Source: Zelonia costaricensis
Lineage: Eukaryota; Euglenozoa; Kinetoplastea; Trypanosomatida; Trypanosomatidae
Length of the DNA: 64,000 nt
Direction: 5' to 3'
NCBI GenBank assembly: GCA_030849075.1
Contig: JASAOO010003506.1
Span: 1 to 64,000, forward strand
Notes under the pieces: model-generated
What the model was told of the DNA's origin: nothing
The model's input: only the letters and a program-made list of their open reading frames with translations
Databases searched by the model: none
Program-made: the position numbers and the translations under genes
In this document: positions 19,148-29,158 of the stretch, in pieces
Position numbering within the stretch: position 1 is the stretch's first letter
Layout of the letters: each line of letters opens with the position of its first letter

Positions 19148-21589
19148 TCACGTGATCGCAGCGGCCAGCTCGTGGGCAAGGGAGTGGAAGTACGACTGCT
19201 GATCGCGCAGGCGCTTCTCCACAGACACCTCGGCTTCGCACATGGCTGTCTCCACCGTCTCCACAAGCTCCGCGACCGGCCCGCCCGGCTCGCAGCGGTG
19301 CAGCTTCTTCAGCCGGCTCACCGCGGCGCCCACCACGTCGGCCAGTCCGCCCACATCGTCCGCCAGCGCGTTCTGCGTGTGCAGCACTCGCTGCAGCACC
19401 TCCTTCGCGGCGGTCTGCTTCTCCCCAAACGCGCGCAGCTGGGCGTCGGCGGCTTCCGACGCGTTGAGGAGTCGATCCACCTTGGACGACAGTTCGGCCA
19501 CGACGCTCTGCGACTCGTGCAGGCGGGACTCCATCTCAAACATAGAAGACACCTCCGTCGCTGTCACCTCAGCCGCGCGCTTTGACGCCAGCAGCGAGCG
19601 CTTCAGCTGTTCCACCTGCTCCTCCGAGTTCGCCAGCAGCCTCTGCACCTCCGCGTGCTGTGCGGCGAGGGTGTCCAGCTCCCGCTGCGTCTCCTCAAGC
19701 CGAGCCTGTAGTGCGCCGCATCTCTCGTGCGCGTCGCGCACCGCCGCCTGCGCCGCGTGCAGCTCTCCCTGAAGATGCCCAGTTGCCTCCTCCACCGCCG
19801 CCGCCACCACCGCTTCGTCTGCCTCTGTCGCACGGCGCCTGGACAGCGCCTGCTCTTGTGCGTCGACGCGGCCGCGCAGGTGCACAACCTCGTCTGCCAC
19901 ATCCTCCAGTGACATCAGCGGCGGCTCAGCGGCACTGGCGGCAGCGTTGACGGCGCGCAGCATTGCCTGCACCGAGTGCGCGAGTCGGTCGCGCTCCTCG
20001 CAGCCCGCCACGCACTCCGCCATCACTGCCGGCACGTTCATCGGCTCGCCAGCGCTGCCGCCCCATCGCCGAGTCGCGCAGAGCCGCCGCAGACCGGCCG
20101 ACACCGCCCGCAGGTCCGAGAGAATACCGGACGGCGTGGCTGCCTCCTCGCCCGTCTCGCCCTGCACAAAGGCCAGCGCCACCTCTGCAGCCTCGTCCAT
20201 CGCGTCTGCCGCATCCTCTGCATCGTCAGCGCGGAGGCTGGACACGTCGAAGGCACGCACGACGGCACGCCAGCACACCTCGTAGGCCCGCCGCAGTGCC
20301 TCGCGACGGAGCTCACGGCGGACCGCGTCGCCGGTGCGCACGTGCGTGCCGCTCGGGTCCGTCAGCGCCTGCGTCACCTGCAGCAGGCTCGGCTGACCCG
20401 TCACGGCGTCGATGCCCCACACCGCGGTGCGAAGCTGCGCGGCCCCGGCCTGCCACCCGGCCAGCCCGGCCTCGGGGAAGACGAAGGAGCCGCGAAGGTC
20501 GGCGCTGACGGCGTGCCACACGTTCACCTTGGCTGAGCCGGCCGCGCAGCCCCACACACTCGTGCCGAGCGACATGCGCAGGAGCCCCGTGATGCTCGAG
20601 GTGTGGCTGCGCAGGAGCTGCGCCGCGGGTGGCGCCTCCGCGGGCGAGGCGGCCGGCAGGGGCTGCTGCGGTATGAAGGGAAAGACGAGGACGTGACCCG
20701 TCGTGAGGCCCACCCACAGGCGGTCGTGGCAGAGCAGCGCGCAGGTGGGCGGGCCGTGCCGCTGCGGCTCCCACGACAGCGACCCGTACACTGCCGTGAC
20801 GTCGTGTCCGCCAGCCACGTCCCAGACATCGACGTTGCCGCCATCACTGACGGACACAAGGATGTCCTGCGCCGGGTCGTGCAGGAGCGCCGCCACGCGG
20901 CCGCCGACGCGGAAGAGGCCGACGGCGTCCACCTCACCGGCGGCCTCCCCATCCGGCACCACCGCCGCGCGGATCACCTCGGTGTAGGCCCCGTCGTGGC
21001 AGCAGAGCGCCACCGCACCACGCATGGCCGCAGTGGCTGAGACTCGCATGTCGAGGTGCACCTCCTGGTGCGGCCGCAGTGGCACCGCCGCCGCCTCCTG
21101 CGACGTGGCCGCTGCGGCACCGTCTGGCGCATCGCCAGCGCCCGGCACGCGCAGGAACACGAGGGTGCCGCCGGTGGTGACAAGGCAGCAGCCGCCACGC
21201 GGTGCACAGGCGTCGCACGCGGTGCGGTGGTGGAAGAAGAGAAGCGAGTGGATGCGGTCTTGAGGCTCGCTGGCGGTCGCCGTGGCCTCGCCACCGTCGT
21301 CGTCGTCGTCGTGCTCGGTGTCCGTGTGGCAGCGGTACGCCACCGTGAAGGGCGTGGGCTGCGGTGCCGGTGGTGCAGCAGAGGATGCGAAGGAGCTGGT
21401 GAGCGTGGGCGACGGTGCCTGGTGCATGGCGGCCTCCAGCGCGGTGGCGGCGTAGAATAGTACGGTCAACCCATCCGCAGTGCTGACCCATACGCCGCCG
21501 AAGTCGTCGGCGTGGACGGCGCTACCGCGGAGCCCTGGCGGGAGAGCCACGCGACCCCGCTGCGCGCACTCGAGGCTGCTGAAGGGCAT
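19148..21589 (-). CDS. Beta-propeller (WD40-like) plus coiled-coil protein
   Basis: This gene encodes 813 residues. The N-terminal half (to about residue 400) has WD-like blades: DILVSVSDGGNVDVWDVAGG, LWVGLTTGHVLVFPF and VWGCAAGSAKVNVWHAVS, plus more degenerate ones such as GVWVSTADGLTVLFYAA near the start. The C-terminal part (nt about 20020-19190) is strongly heptad-like coiled coil rich in Glu, Gln, Ala, Leu and Arg, ending in LAHELAAAIT. Propeller/coiled-coil proteins are frequent in trypanosomatid flagellar, basal body and trafficking complexes, but nothing here names the partner. The start is the ATG at 21589-21587, which begins MPFSSLECAQRG. It is preceded by a pyrimidine-rich minus-strand sequence. 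I do not recognise an orthologue. Confidence 0.82.
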   Translation of the reverse strand: MPFSSLECAQRGRVALPPGLRGSAVHADDFGGVWVSTADGLTVLFYAATALEAAMHQAPSPTLTSSFASSAAPPAPQPTPFTVAYRCHTDTEHDDDDDGGEATATASEPQDRIHSLLFFHHRTACDACAPRGGCCLVTTGGTLVFLRVPGAGDAPDGAAAATSQEAAAVPLRPHQEVHLDMRVSATAAMRGAVALCCHDGAYTEVIRAAVVPDGEAAGEVDAVGLFRVGGRVAALLHDPAQDILVSVSDGGNVDVWDVAGGHDVTAVYGSLSWEPQRHGPPTCALLCHDRLWVGLTTGHVLVFPFIPQQPLPAASPAEAPPAAQLLRSHTSSITGLLRMSLGTSVWGCAAGSAKVNVWHAVSADLRGSFVFPEAGLAGWQAGAAQLRTAVWGIDAVTGQPSLLQVTQALTDPSGTHVRTGDAVRRELRREALRRAYEVCWRAVVRAFDVSSLRADDAEDAADAMDEAAEVALAFVQGETGEEAATPSGILSDLRAVSAGLRRLCATRRWGGSAGEPMNVPAVMAECVAGCEERDRLAHSVQAMLRAVNAAASAAEPPLMSLEDVADEVVHLRGRVDAQEQALSRRRATEADEAVVAAAVEEATGHLQGELHAAQAAVRDAHERCGALQARLEETQRELDTLAAQHAEVQRLLANSEEQVEQLKRSLLASKRAAEVTATEVSSMFEMESRLHESQSVVAELSSKVDRLLNASEAADAQLRAFGEKQTAAKEVLQRVLHTQNALADDVGGLADVVGAAVSRLKKLHRCEPGGPVAELVETVETAMCEAEVSVEKRLRDQQSYFHSLAHELAAAIT

Positions 21590-22493
21590 CGGTGGCGGCC
21601 TTGCGCACGCGGCAAAGCGGCTCAGTAAAGGGCAGTAAGGAGGTGCGGAGTGAGTCGATCGCTGAGCCTTGTGCCGCCAAGAGCAACTTGGGAGAGGATC
21701 GCAGAAGAGCCGGCAACGAGAGGTGCCGCTCCGTGCGTGTGTGTGTGTGCGTGTTCACGCGCGAAGGCGCCGCGGGGGAGTGCGTGGCTGCGCGATGCGA
21801 TATAGACGGAAGCGTGGAGAGAGAGAGACGTGGGGAGGAGTGGGGGCCAGACGAGCGAGTGAGTGACGGACACGCGCAGGACGGAGCGGCACCGCAGTAG
21901 CGGAGCGGCGGAATTGGGAACACTGAACGAAGAGCGTCAATGCGCCTGTCATTCAGGCCGCACAACAACTGGCGTGATGGACGCACAAAGGTACCGTGCA
22001 GTTGTGCGTGTGCGTACGTGTGCGTGTGCGTGAGAGTGAACAAACAGGAGGCATCGTCGACGAGAGCGCACGGTGTTGTGCTGCACGGTGTCGTCACAGC
22101 TTTGACGTTGTCCTTCGCACCGCCACCACCGGCGCCGTTGGTGGCGTGTCAGCAGCTGCCAACTCCCGAACATCACAGGCGGCGGCGTGTCGTGGCGATG
22201 TCGTTTTCCAGAAAAGCGGCTAAAGCACACCGAAGGCGCAGCAGTGCAAAACGGGTTCAACGTACCCTGCGCGTATGTACATGTGTCTGTGTGTGTCTGT
22301 GTGGCTGGGTGAGTGCCTGGGTGCGTCTGCTGGCGATGGTAGGGGAAAGGAAGAAAGGCGCAAAGCACGGACGCAGTGCAGAGAGTCCCATGAGCGGCAC
22401 CTCGGCTGCCCCTCCCCCCCCCTCCCCGCATCCGCACGTCCACACTCACGCAAGACCAACGGATGCGAGCAGACAAAGGGAAGCCGGTGCTGC
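21590..22493. other. Intergenic region between the WD40-like gene and the LRR gene
   Basis: About 0.9 kb without a credible gene. It has GT-rich stretches (21735-21755, 22015-22035, 22280-22310) and a C-run at 22415-22428 in the LRR gene 3' flank. Confidence 0.6.
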
Positions 22494-23612
22494 TCAAAGG
22501 TGCATCACCTCGATGGGGTTGGCGAGTGGGGTGCGGGTCGTCCCGCAGAGTCGATCGCCACCGCGCGGGCCGTGCGGGTAGGCGACGTAGAGGAACTCCT
22601 CCCAGTCCAGCGTCGCGGTGTCGGTGGTGGCGCCGAGGCGGCGCTGCAGCGCAGCCACGTCGGCGTCGGACGGGTGCGGGCCGTACGCGTACGCCATCAT
22701 GTCCGCCATGTCCCTCCCGAGCACGAAGCCGTTGGCGATGGGGTCTGGCACGGCGGGGTTCATGTTGAACATCACAAAGACCCGCTTGAGCTTCTCCACA
22801 GTCGCCTCGTCGTACGTGCTGCCGTCGATGAGAAGAAGCACCAGGAACGCCTCGCAGGTGAGGCCGCCCGGCGCCGCCCGTGCCTTGAGCTTCGTGAAGA
22901 ACTTCTCCGTGAAGAGGTGGCGCTCGCCGGTGCGGCCCGAGACGCGCAGCAGCTCCTCGAAGCCGTCGTCCAGCAGCGCCGCCGCCACGCGACCGCCTTG
23001 CGCGTGCGTGGCGAAGAGGTGCTTCAGGGCACGGATGTACACGGCTGCCGGATGCACCGGCGGGGAGCGCTTCAGGCCCGCGCTGCGGAAGCGCAGGACG
23101 GCGTTCTGCCGCGTCTGCGCATCGATGGCGGCGAGGATGTCGGCGGTAACCGTCGAGCCGCGCAGGCAGGCGTAGGTGATGCGGGGGTTGCGCAGGACGA
23201 GCTCCACGACGCACATCGCCCCGGTCCACGAAATGTGCTCGTTGGCGGAGAGGTCGATGCGCTCGAGGGTGGGGTGGAAGAGCGCCATCTGCACCAGGTG
23301 CCACACCGTGTCGTTGTTCACGTAGTTGTCGCGCAGCACGAGCGTCTGCAGGCGTGGCAGCCGGCGGCACAGCTCAATCACCGGCAGCGCCCCTTGGGCG
23401 CCGATGTACGTGCGGGAGTAGTCCAGCGTTGTCAGCGCATCCCACCCGTCCACCGAGTCCGGCAGCAGCGCGGCAGCCGACCCCAGTGGGGAGACGCGCA
23501 TCTGGTCGCACAGCACCTCGTAGGCGACGCGGGGCGACGCCGTCGCAAACTCCGCCTGCAGCGTCGCCGCGTCGTACGACTCCGTGGCCGCCAGTCGCGC
23601 GTCCTCCTCCAT
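22494..23612 (-). CDS. Leucine-rich-repeat protein with EF-hand-like C-terminal region
   Basis: This gene encodes 372 residues from the ATG at 23612-23610. Residues about 58-165 carry RNI-type leucine-rich repeats: DALTTLDYSRTYIG, LQTLVLRDNYVNNDTVWHL and LERIDLSANEHISWTGA. The C-terminal half is helical and ends with two segments reminiscent of degenerate EF-hands: TVEKLKRVFVMFNMNP (271-286), and TATLDWEEFLYVAYP (332-346), whose D-x-EEF pattern is typical of the exiting helix. The calcium-loop residues are incomplete, so calcium binding is doubtful. LRR/EF-hand-like proteins of this size are common in the trypanosomatid cytoskeleton and flagellum. A pyrimidine tract at 23672-23705 with an AG at about 23627 gives a leader of some 14 nt and excludes the much longer upstream in-frame extension. 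The role is unknown. Confidence 0.83.
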   Translation of the reverse strand: MEEDARLAATESYDAATLQAEFATASPRVAYEVLCDQMRVSPLGSAAALLPDSVDGWDALTTLDYSRTYIGAQGALPVIELCRRLPRLQTLVLRDNYVNNDTVWHLVQMALFHPTLERIDLSANEHISWTGAMCVVELVLRNPRITYACLRGSTVTADILAAIDAQTRQNAVLRFRSAGLKRSPPVHPAAVYIRALKHLFATHAQGGRVAAALLDDGFEELLRVSGRTGERHLFTEKFFTKLKARAAPGGLTCEAFLVLLLIDGSTYDEATVEKLKRVFVMFNMNPAVPDPIANGFVLGRDMADMMAYAYGPHPSDADVAALQRRLGATTDTATLDWEEFLYVAYPHGPRGGDRLCGTTRTPLANPIEVMHL

Positions 23613-24375
23613 CGCACAGAGCCTCGCTGAGCGAAGGTGATGGCGGTGATCGGGCACCGCGTCGAGTGGGAGGGGGGGAGGGGGGGAAGAGGGAGAGGAG
23701 GGGAAATGGCGACGCAGCAGCGGGGCGGCGGGGGGGGGGGGGGGATGCGGATGCCGTGGCCGCGGCTTCTGCCATGTGAGTGGAGAACGAAGGGGCGAGA
23801 GAGGTGTTGCCAGAAGTGGAAGGAGGCAAGTCATGCGGGTAGGCGTGCGTGTGTGTGTGTGTGTGCGTGTGCGTGTGCAGGGAAGGTCGGAGAGCACACA
23901 CCGCATGGCCTTTGGACCGCAACAGCCCGAGTCGGCACGGGTTGCGTCAAGCTCTACACGCGTGTGTGTTGGCGCACACTCTGCTGTCAGAATCCTCCCT
24001 CCCGCGTGCCGAGGCACCTGCCCCTGCTTCCCGGTCGGCCTCCCCACCTGCCGCACCGCCGGGTCTGGCCGCCAGCTTCTGCGCACGCATACGTGCAACT
24101 CATGGCGGCGCTGCGCACGTGCAGTCGTAGCGGCTCTCTTGCGAGCGCCACCGCTCACTGCCCGGGCCGTCTTGATGAGTTGCGTCTGCTTTCGCGTTGG
24201 GTGCGCTGGCGTCCCTGTCCGTCAGCCGCCGCATCGCAGAGTACAGACGAATGTGCGTGTGTGTGTGTGTGTGTGTGTGCACGCGTGCGTTTGTGTGTGT
24301 GTGTGTGACGGGGGAAGGACTCCGTCAGGGTGCGAGGCGGCGGGTGCTGGGAAAGGGCGACACACGCACCGCCTC
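23613..24375. other. Intergenic region with trans-splicing tract and GT microsatellites
   Basis: No credible gene. On the minus strand 23672-23705 is a near-perfect pyrimidine tract. GT runs lie at 23850-23866, 24257-24279 and 24292-24307, close to the 3' end of the four-repeat gene. Confidence 0.65.
24257..24307. repeat. GT dinucleotide microsatellites (two runs)
   Basis: Two GT runs (24257-24279 and 24292-24307) are separated by a short CG-rich spacer. They lie about 70 bases beyond the stop codon of the four-repeat gene. Confidence 0.9.
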
Positions 24376-27300
24376 TTAGCAGTGCTTCGGCGCCGCTTGG
24401 CCACTGGCCAGCTGGAGAAGCACCCGGCTCTGGTGCAGGCGCTCCAGCAGCCGCGTCCGCTCGGGCACGCTCTCCGTGTACGCCAGCAGCGGCGGCGCGC
24501 CGTTGCGTAAGCAGAGCACAAAGCCGTGCGCCCCTCGCACCGGCGGCGCCACCGGCAGCTCCAGCTCCGGCGCGGCGCTCGCGATGTCGGCCACTGCGCA
24601 CGTGCGCGGCCCACGCGCGCCGTCACGCAGCATCTGCAACGACAGCCCACCCACCCACCAGCTCTCACGCTCGTAGGCCAACGTCGATCGCACGAGTAGC
24701 CAGACGCGGGTCTGCTCTGCGTCGTCCTCCGCCACGGTCCCGTGCGGCCCCCGCGCACTCCGTGGCGTCATCGCCAGGGAAGAGGCGAAGTGCACCGCGC
24801 TGCTGCTCTCGTCACCCCTGCGGGGCGCGCCGCCCCAGCCCCGGAAAGCGGCGAGTAGCCGCGCGGCGACGTCGCCCGACTCGGGGCACAGCACAACGCG
24901 CAGGGGCGGGGCGGCGTCGGCGATGTGGAGGGCCAGGCCGTGGCGCGCGAACGGCGACGGCGCACCGGCAGCGTTGCCGTCGCGCGCGAAGTGCGAGACG
25001 CGGGCAAAGGGAATGCGCAAGTCTGTCTTCACCGTCCCGGGCCGGCAGACAACCACCGCGTCGCCGTCGGCGCTGAGGCTGGCCCAGCAGCGGTGCCACT
25101 GCAACGTGGCCCGGGGCTGAACGCTGCGGTGTACCCAGAAGCCGGCGGAAAGCGGCCGGGGCTGCCGCTGCAGCCGCAGCACGGCCTCCCGACACGCCTT
25201 CACGAAGTCCGCCATGCGCCGCACCAGCGCCGCCACGCACTGCCCCACCCGCACGTCCGTCACATCCGCGCTACTTGAATGCAGCTGCTGCAGCGCCGCC
25301 TCGACAAGGCGCAGCTGGAGCTCGTGTGCCGACACGCCGGCCTCTGCCTCGCGCTGCGTCGAGTCCTCCGCCGTCGGCGCCCATGTCAGCGACGCGGCGC
25401 GCACGTCGGGGAAGACGGCGCCGAGCAGCGTCACGACAGTGCGCAGCCCAATCATCTCGCCGTCGCGGCCCTGCGAGGTGCCCAGCGCGCGGTAGAAGTC
25501 GTAGAAGGTGAACTCGAATAGCGTAGTGCTGTCCACCGCCCGCAGCAGTGCCGCCTCCACGGCGTCCGTGTCCAGCACAACAGCGACCACAGCGCGCGGC
25601 TTCTCCGCCGCCGCTGCAGGTCGTGGCGACTTCGTCGACGTGGGCGATGGCGTGGCGCGCTGCGGTGTCGGGGCGGCGAGGCGGCGCGCCGGGGTCGACG
25701 CGGCGGCCGGGGGGCTACGCGGACTCCGAAGCGGGCGACCTCGCGCTGGCGCTGACGCCTTCGCCGACGTGGCGGGCAACGCTCGTGGTGGCACAGGAGC
25801 CGCTGCCTTGCTCCTCGCAGCTCGCTTGCCTGGAGCGGCAGGAGCGGCGGTCGCCGCGGCTGACGGCGGCGTCGTTTGGGCTGGCGGCGCAGCGAGCGGC
25901 GGCGCCGCCTTGGGAATGTCGCGTGTCGTGTCTGCCATTGCGGCGACAGGTGCGGCCTCGTGCGCAGCGGCCGCCCCCGTCTCCGGGGCTGGCGCAGCCT
26001 GCGGTGCGGCGAGTGGCGCCTCCACTGGTGCCTCAGTGGGCACCACCGGCGCTGTCGGTGCCGTGGCCGCTGCGGCCTCCACCGCTGCGCTCGGTCCGGC
26101 GTCGCTCGTTGTGGTTGGCGTGGTGAAGGAGGGCGGTGGCAGCGGGGGTGCCGAAGGGGGGTCCTCTACCGGGTCCGTGTGCGTGGGCGCCGCGTCAGAC
26201 GGCACAACCGGCTCGTCAGGTGTCACAGGTGGTAACGCCAACTGTGGCGGTGCTGGTGGCGGTGGTGGCGGTGGTGGTGGCGCGGCCGTTGCTTCGGGGG
26301 ACGCGGGGGGCTCAGGGCCGTACTTGGCGATAGCGGCCTGAATCACCTCCTCCTCCCGGCCAGGGTAGCGCTCGAGCTGCCGCTCCGCCCGGTGTGCCCG
26401 CTCCGGGGCGTAGGCCCTGTAGATGCGCAGCAGCCGGGCCTTGAAGGTCGCGTAGGGGTCGTCCGCGTCGCTGCCGTCTTTGGGCGCTGCCGGCTCCACG
26501 GCGAGAACGCCGTCGGCGGGCGGAGTGGCGGGCGGAGTGGCGGCGGTCAGCGAAGCGCCGTCGACGGAGTCTTCGGCGCCGCCGGCGCTCTGCACCTCGC
26601 GCAGCTTCCTCTCGAGCGCACGCAGGTACGTCTCCTCGCGGCCCTTGTAACGGTGGAGCTGCGCATCGACCTTGTGCAGCTTCGACGGGTCGTACAGGCG
26701 ATAGAGGTGCACGGCGCGGCTGCGGTAGTCGTCCGCAGCCGGCGGTGTGGACGCGGCGCGCGGAGGAGTCGTCAGCGCCGGCCTTTCCGGGGCCGCCGCC
26801 GCCGCTGCTGCTGCTGCTGCTGCCGGGGACGCGGCCGGGGCCACGGGGCGGGGGGAGGAGAGGCCCGTTCGCCCTCCGTTGGAGTGCGGTGACAATGGCG
26901 CCGGCGGCATGACGATGGAGGAGTGCAGCGTGGAGTCGAGGGACACCGCCTCACCTGCCCCCAGCCCGGGGCCGGCGCCGCAGCGGGCCGCCGCCGCCTG
27001 CAGCAGTGCCTCCTCACGCCCCTGGTACTTGGCGAGCTCGTGGTCGACGCGGCTGACTCGCAGCGGGGCGTAGCGCTCGTAGAGGCGCAGCAGGCGCGTG
27101 CGGTAGTCAAGCGGCTCGGCCTCGTCGAAGGGGCTCGACGAGCCGGCGGCGGTAGCGGCAGCGGCGGGCGGCGGGCTCGCCGCGCGTTGCGGCCGCGGGG
27201 GTGCGGCGCTCATGTCATGAGGCACCTCTGCAGGCAGCGAGGACGCTGCGGAGGCGCGCCTGCTGGGTGGCCCCTCGGAGGAGGCAGCCGTGCCATCGAT

Positions 27301-27456
27301 GTACTTGCGCTCCACCGCCTTCAGCAGCGCCTCCTCGTGTCCGACGAAGCGGAGCAGCATGCCGTCGACACGGGACACCTTCGCGGGGTCGTACTTCTCG
27401 TACAGCTCAATCAGCGCCCGGCGGTGTTCGTGGTACGAGGGCGGCGAGGCCGCCAT
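24376..27456 (-). CDS. Four-repeat protein (LY.KY.P.K...VD..L..Y.GREE motif) with PH-like C-terminal domains
   Basis: This gene encodes 1026 residues from the ATG at 27456-27454. Four copies of a roughly 40-residue helical motif occupy about residues 12-52, 118-160, 244-285 and 338-383. The shared pattern is R..LLxLYexYxPxkvxrVDxxLxrYxGREExxLxAaxxKYG. The last copy continues into KYGPEP, a motif I associate from memory with many kinetoplastid cytoskeletal proteins. Repeats are separated by Ala/Pro/Ser-rich linkers, one with poly-Ala. A long Pro/Ala/Thr-rich middle region follows, then a conserved-looking helical block (nt about 25540-25230). Two PH-like beta-rich segments end the protein: FWVHRSVQPRATLQWHRCWA onward (nt about 25135-24830), and VWLLVRSTLAYERESWWVGG onward (nt about 24712-24376). 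PH domains bind phosphoinositides or proteins. A flagellar or membrane-skeleton role is a guess. Confidence 0.82.
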   Translation of the reverse strand: MAASPPSYHEHRRALIELYEKYDPAKVSRVDGMLLRFVGHEEALLKAVERKYIDGTAASSEGPPSRRASAASSLPAEVPHDMSAAPPRPQRAASPPPAAAATAAGSSSPFDEAEPLDYRTRLLRLYERYAPLRVSRVDHELAKYQGREEALLQAAAARCGAGPGLGAGEAVSLDSTLHSSIVMPPAPLSPHSNGGRTGLSSPRPVAPAASPAAAAAAAAAAAPERPALTTPPRAASTPPAADDYRSRAVHLYRLYDPSKLHKVDAQLHRYKGREETYLRALERKLREVQSAGGAEDSVDGASLTAATPPATPPADGVLAVEPAAPKDGSDADDPYATFKARLLRIYRAYAPERAHRAERQLERYPGREEEVIQAAIAKYGPEPPASPEATAAPPPPPPPPPAPPQLALPPVTPDEPVVPSDAAPTHTDPVEDPPSAPPLPPPSFTTPTTTSDAGPSAAVEAAAATAPTAPVVPTEAPVEAPLAAPQAAPAPETGAAAAHEAAPVAAMADTTRDIPKAAPPLAAPPAQTTPPSAAATAAPAAPGKRAARSKAAAPVPPRALPATSAKASAPARGRPLRSPRSPPAAASTPARRLAAPTPQRATPSPTSTKSPRPAAAAEKPRAVVAVVLDTDAVEAALLRAVDSTTLFEFTFYDFYRALGTSQGRDGEMIGLRTVVTLLGAVFPDVRAASLTWAPTAEDSTQREAEAGVSAHELQLRLVEAALQQLHSSSADVTDVRVGQCVAALVRRMADFVKACREAVLRLQRQPRPLSAGFWVHRSVQPRATLQWHRCWASLSADGDAVVVCRPGTVKTDLRIPFARVSHFARDGNAAGAPSPFARHGLALHIADAAPPLRVVLCPESGDVAARLLAAFRGWGGAPRRGDESSSAVHFASSLAMTPRSARGPHGTVAEDDAEQTRVWLLVRSTLAYERESWWVGGLSLQMLRDGARGPRTCAVADIASAAPELELPVAPPVRGAHGFVLCLRNGAPPLLAYTESVPERTRLLERLHQSRVLLQLASGQAAPKHC

Positions 27457-27913
27457 CGTCCGCTGCGACGTGCACCTCGAGTGCGAGCGTGGGGGTGAGG
27501 CAGGCGTGGACGCAAGAGGGCAAGAGCACCACGGCAAATCACTCGCGCGACAGTGCCGAATCGCGTGTGGGGGAAGGAATGAAAAGAGAGAGGGCGCGGC
27601 GTCCACTCGCTGCGGCAGGGGAGCCACGCAGTTGTAGTTGTATAGAGAGGTGTGCTGCAGTTGCCCGCACACACACACACACAGACACGCACACACGGGT
27701 AAAGCGCACTTGCTGCCCCCTCGTGCACCCGCCAGAGGGTGTGAAGGCCTGTGGGAGGCGGGTAGTGGTCTAGTGGGTGTCGGGGGAGCGGCACGCACAC
27801 GAAGCCGGCGATTCGCTGCCCTCTTCGCACTTCGGAATCGGGGGTGGGGGGAGTGGGGAGGCGCCGCTGCTGCTCTAATTGGAAAGAAGACGAAACTAGT
27901 GCGTCCGCGCGTT

Positions 27914-27951
<38 letters not shown>

Positions 27952-28555
27952 CGCGTGTTATGACGTGGCGGTGCTGCGGAGTAGTGTACAAGGGTGCCGA
28001 CCCACTCGAAGGGGGCTGCTGGCGATGGAGACGCGGAAGGCAGAGAGACAGAGAGGGGGAAAGAGGTTGAAGTAGGAGTGAGGTCAGCGAGCACTGCGCT
28101 CGGCGACCGCGGTGCCCCCTGTCGAAAGACGGCGAGCGCACGGAGCGCGCGAGTTGGCCGCGGTGCCGGCCAAAACGGCAGCGGTGCCCGGCTGCCGTCG
28201 CCGTCGTGCGGCTCCATGGCGAAGGGGGCGGGGGGAGGGGGGTGGGGGAAGTGCGGGAAGCGGGGCGCGAGACGAGACGCACCTCCAGCGCCAACGCGGG
28301 CGGAGGGGAGCGACGGTGCCGCGTGCGTGTAGCCGACGGCCGCACCGTGCCGCAGGGGACAACAAAGGGGGATGGCGGGCTCGCCCCGGTGCCCAACGCC
28401 CTCGCGCGTACCCCATCCCCCGGCTGGTCGCGCGCGCCACGCGTGCACGCATCCCATCGCTCCTTCAGTGTGTCTGCCGAGGATCTCACTCTGCAACGTC
28501 AGCCTCGACGTGGTCGGTGCAGCCGGCTGGACTCGCCTTTTTTCTTCTTCGTTTC
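27457..28555. other. Intergenic region with CA and GT microsatellites
   Basis: No credible gene. It contains a CA run at about 27667-27682, a GT run at 27921-27948, and purine-rich plus-strand tracts (27570-27590, 28035-28070). As minus-strand pyrimidine tracts the latter could serve trans-splicing of the four-repeat gene. Confidence 0.6.
27921..27948. repeat. GT dinucleotide microsatellite
   Basis: Fourteen uninterrupted GT units, preceded by more GT-rich sequence, lie in the intergenic region. Confidence 0.92.
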
Positions 28556-29158
28556 TCACGGCTGGGATGGAGGCGGCGCAGCAGCCTGGGCCCCGTCGCG
28601 CTCTTGCAGGGGTGGTGCGCGGAGCCTCTGGCGCCCTGCACGTGCGACGGCTGCGATGAGCGTCTCCACGTCGTCGTTCTCGCGCGCCTCCGGCGACAAC
28701 AACCTCCACTCCATGGCGCCCGCCTGGAAGCCCTGCGCCGCAAACTTGCGTCCAAAGTGGCTCACGAATTGGCTGTACTTGGACTGGCCAGACCGTGCGG
28801 GGCCCTCTCGCCTCGGTCGCCTGCTACGCTGCGGTTGCCTCGACGCACTGGGCGCGGCCGGGGTCACGCTTGCCTCTGCTGGAGGCCACAGGGTCGCCAC
28901 CTCGTACGCACCCCCGTCCTCCACGTGGAAGCGACCCCGCGCGTTCACGGCGCAGATCGTGAAGCCGAACACACGCCCAGCCGACGTGCTGCCGTCCTGC
29001 GCTGGCGCCGCAGCGGCAGGCGCCGAGCCCGGCTGAGCCCAGATGAGGACCGCGCGCTGCCCAAATGCCGCCTTCACGTCGTGTGTGCCGTCCGCTGATG
29101 TGTGGGCCACGCCGTTCACCGTGTACGAGCACCCCACCGAGCGTTCCGTGTTGTACAT
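28556..29158 (-). CDS. Small protein with HMG-box/YABBY-like segment
   Basis: This gene encodes 200 residues from the ATG at 29158-29156. I do not recognise the gene. The most conserved-looking part is residues 126-160, SKYSQFVSHF..., followed by MEWRLLSPEARE (149-160). It matches the pattern of HMG-box and YABBY-type DNA-binding helices (S.Y..FV........M..W..LSPE.R). A basic stretch, RQPQRSRRPRRE (107-118), precedes it and could be a nuclear localisation signal. The N-terminal 95 residues look like a small beta domain (CSYTVNGVAHTS, RVFGFTICAVNARGRFHV). The C-terminus is Ala/Pro/Gln-rich. If the HMG assignment holds, it would bind DNA in the nucleus or kinetoplast. That remains tentative, since only one half of a box is visible. 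Confidence 0.72.
   Translation of the reverse strand: MYNTERSVGCSYTVNGVAHTSADGTHDVKAAFGQRAVLIWAQPGSAPAAAAPAQDGSTSAGRVFGFTICAVNARGRFHVEDGGAYEVATLWPPAEASVTPAAPSASRQPQRSRRPRREGPARSGQSKYSQFVSHFGRKFAAQGFQAGAMEWRLLSPEARENDDVETLIAAVARAGRQRLRAPPLQERDGAQAAAPPPSQP

Noticed and set aside
27921..27948. GT/CA runs as possible telomere-like or CRISPR-like arrays
   Set aside because: They are plain dinucleotide microsatellites with no TTAGGG units and no spacer-repeat structure.
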